A DNA stretch of 64,000 nt, taken from contig JAXDDX010000057.1 in the NCBI GenBank assembly GCA_034670405.1, positions 2,217,001-2,281,000 of the forward strand, written 5' to 3'. The stretch comes from Hoplostethus atlanticus. Its lineage: Eukaryota > Chordata > Actinopteri > Trachichthyiformes > Trachichthyidae. Below, piece after piece: positions 62,359 through 64,000 of the stretch. The position numbers were made by a program, and so were the translations under genes. The notes under the pieces are model-generated. The model saw only the letters and a list, made by a program, of their open reading frames with translations. It had not been told where the DNA came from and did no database searches. Each line of letters opens with the position of its first letter. Positions within the stretch are counted from its first letter, which is position 1.

Positions 62359-63342
62359 CAATTTCAGAGGTGCCAATTTCTCCTCCTTTTACATCTCTGT
62401 CAGTAGTGCAATTGCAGTGTAAAAGTGAAAGAGAAATTCACCACTGTGTTCCTCTTTCTTGGCATCTCAGAAGAAGGGAGGATTCGGTGTGTTAATCCAG
62501 TGGTCCCCCCCCCTCCCCCATTCACCTCCAACAGAAAACACCTGGACATAGCTCTTCTCTAGCTCTATAACTGGACCACTTTATGACTTTTGGAAGGTTC
62601 CAGCATTAGTTGGAGAAAACATGGCTTCCCATCTGCCATAGAGCCTAGGTACATCCGGTGCACGGATGGAGAAGTACAGATGGAATGTTGCTTTTTGCAA
62701 AAATTATTATTATTTTTTTTAAACCAAGAGATCATGGCCACTACTGTAAATAGATGAGCAGTGAAACTTACACACATGCATTTGTATCCTTGTGTCTTAA
62801 TATTTTAAGTGCTTTCTGTTTTCGGTTCAGTCTTTCTTATAATCCCATAGGCCAGTTCATTTGCAGCAAATAAAAGACTGCATTACACAATACAGTGTAA
62901 TACAACAAGACAATGACATTTACATCACTGAAATTATAGACTGGTGCCTGTGCAGGCTATACTGATAGTAGCATGATGACTGATGGGACATACGTCTTGG
63001 TTTGTATTCTTGGAAGCTGTATTTTGTGTGGGTGGGGGTGACAGAAAGTGGTACACCCCGCAGTATCCGAGGGTAATATTTGTCATCCTATAAAATGCCA
63101 GTTCTAACCCCTGATGTTTGGGGATATTGAAGTGGCACTACCCACCGAAGACATAGGAAAAGTACCTTGTGTGTTTATACGTTCGAGAGAACAATGTGTA
63201 TCAGCTGTAGCCAGTTTACCTTGAAGGTACCTTTTGAGAATTGTGTGCTTGGGGAAGCAGCGAGGGTTCATGGTTTTTCTGCAGTGCAAACTGCTGGAGT
63301 GGGAGTATCTGTCTTCCACAGGAACAGATCTGTCAGACTTTA

Positions 63343-63466
<124 letters not shown>

Positions 63467-64000
63467 TGAAAGTATAATTAAGGATGGGGGGGAGACACAC
63501 GTGGACAGGGTGTTAATGGATAAGGGCTGATGTGTTTGTGGATGAGTCAAACAGCATGATGAACACAGTCCAGACATTGGTTCTGGTTCTCTGTGAACAG
63601 TCTGCCTTGACCCCACTGTGTTTATTCTGACATAGAGGAAAACCATTTGACCGCACTGTCACTCCCTGGTTTCTATGTTTACATCACCCTGCTTGCTCTA
63701 AACCCCCCTCCCTCCGCCTCACATCTCTCTGCAGTCATTCACCATTAAAGACTAACACAGGAAACAGTCAGGGAGATTGAGATGATACAAGAACCAGGTA
63801 ATGTTCTCCTTATTAAATAGACTTATTGGATCTTCGATACTCCCTCCATGAATTAGAAACAGACTGACAAGAAGAATGCAACAGTTACTGATACAAAACT
63901 GAAATGCATCAAAGTTGCATCAGCTTTCATACTGAACTATTCTGCCATGGTATTAGTCTTCATACTGGGATTTCAGCCTAGGCATTGACGAGTATAAGTA

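Overview
The window is nuclear DNA from a ray-finned fish, most likely a teleost. Split genes with GT-AG introns, very abundant (GT)n/(CT)n microsatellites, DNA-transposon fossils and MITEs, TRIM genes and a gamma-crystallin all point that way. Gene content (ABLIM1, HABP2, ALDH18A1, ATE1) corresponds to genes of human chromosome 10q, so this is a conserved-synteny block. No CRISPR arrays, operons or bacterial features are present, and I found no wholly new gene system. The interest lies in splicing details and in layered transposon fossils.

Layout. (1) 1-28.7 kb: ablim1 on the + strand. A likely short-isoform first exon sits at about 2968-2989 in a CAG/GGA/CT-rich 5' region. It is followed by 24 coding exons from 9760 to 27789, encoding four LIM domains, a linker rich in short exons and a villin-headpiece C-terminus, then a 3' UTR with AATAAA at 28702. 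(2) 30.3-32.0 kb: a + strand TRIM-family gene with coiled coil and PRY-SPRY but no recognisable RING or B-box exon. (3) 32.9-37.2 kb: habp2 on the + strand (signal peptide, three EGF domains, kringle, trypsin-like protease), followed by a relic EGF exon. (4) 40.1-37.9 kb: a complete RING/B-box/coiled-coil/PRY-SPRY TRIM gene on the - strand. (5) 41.6-48.4 kb: aldh18a1 (P5CS) on the + strand, 17 coding exons. (6) 50.5-49.55 kb: a three-exon gamma-crystallin on the - strand. (7) 52.2-64 kb: the first five coding exons of ate1 on the + strand, with the rest beyond the window.

I rebuilt exons by eye from splice sites, phase and family similarity. For ablim1, habp2, the - strand TRIM, aldh18a1 and the crystallin, exon lengths sum to a multiple of three and every junction keeps phase, which is a strong internal check. 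The five visible ate1 exons are also phase-consistent.

The genes do not form a pathway. They are an actin-binding scaffold, a plasma protease, two probable immune TRIM proteins, a mitochondrial proline/ornithine biosynthetic enzyme, a lens protein and the N-degron arginyltransferase. Notable details are an 8-nt microexon and a GC-AG intron in ablim1, the P5CS short/long alternative donor, and a three-layer nest of mobile-element fossils in ate1 intron 4 with an 8-bp target duplication and an uninterrupted control copy about 1.5 kb away. There is also a probable solo LTR in aldh18a1 intron 16.
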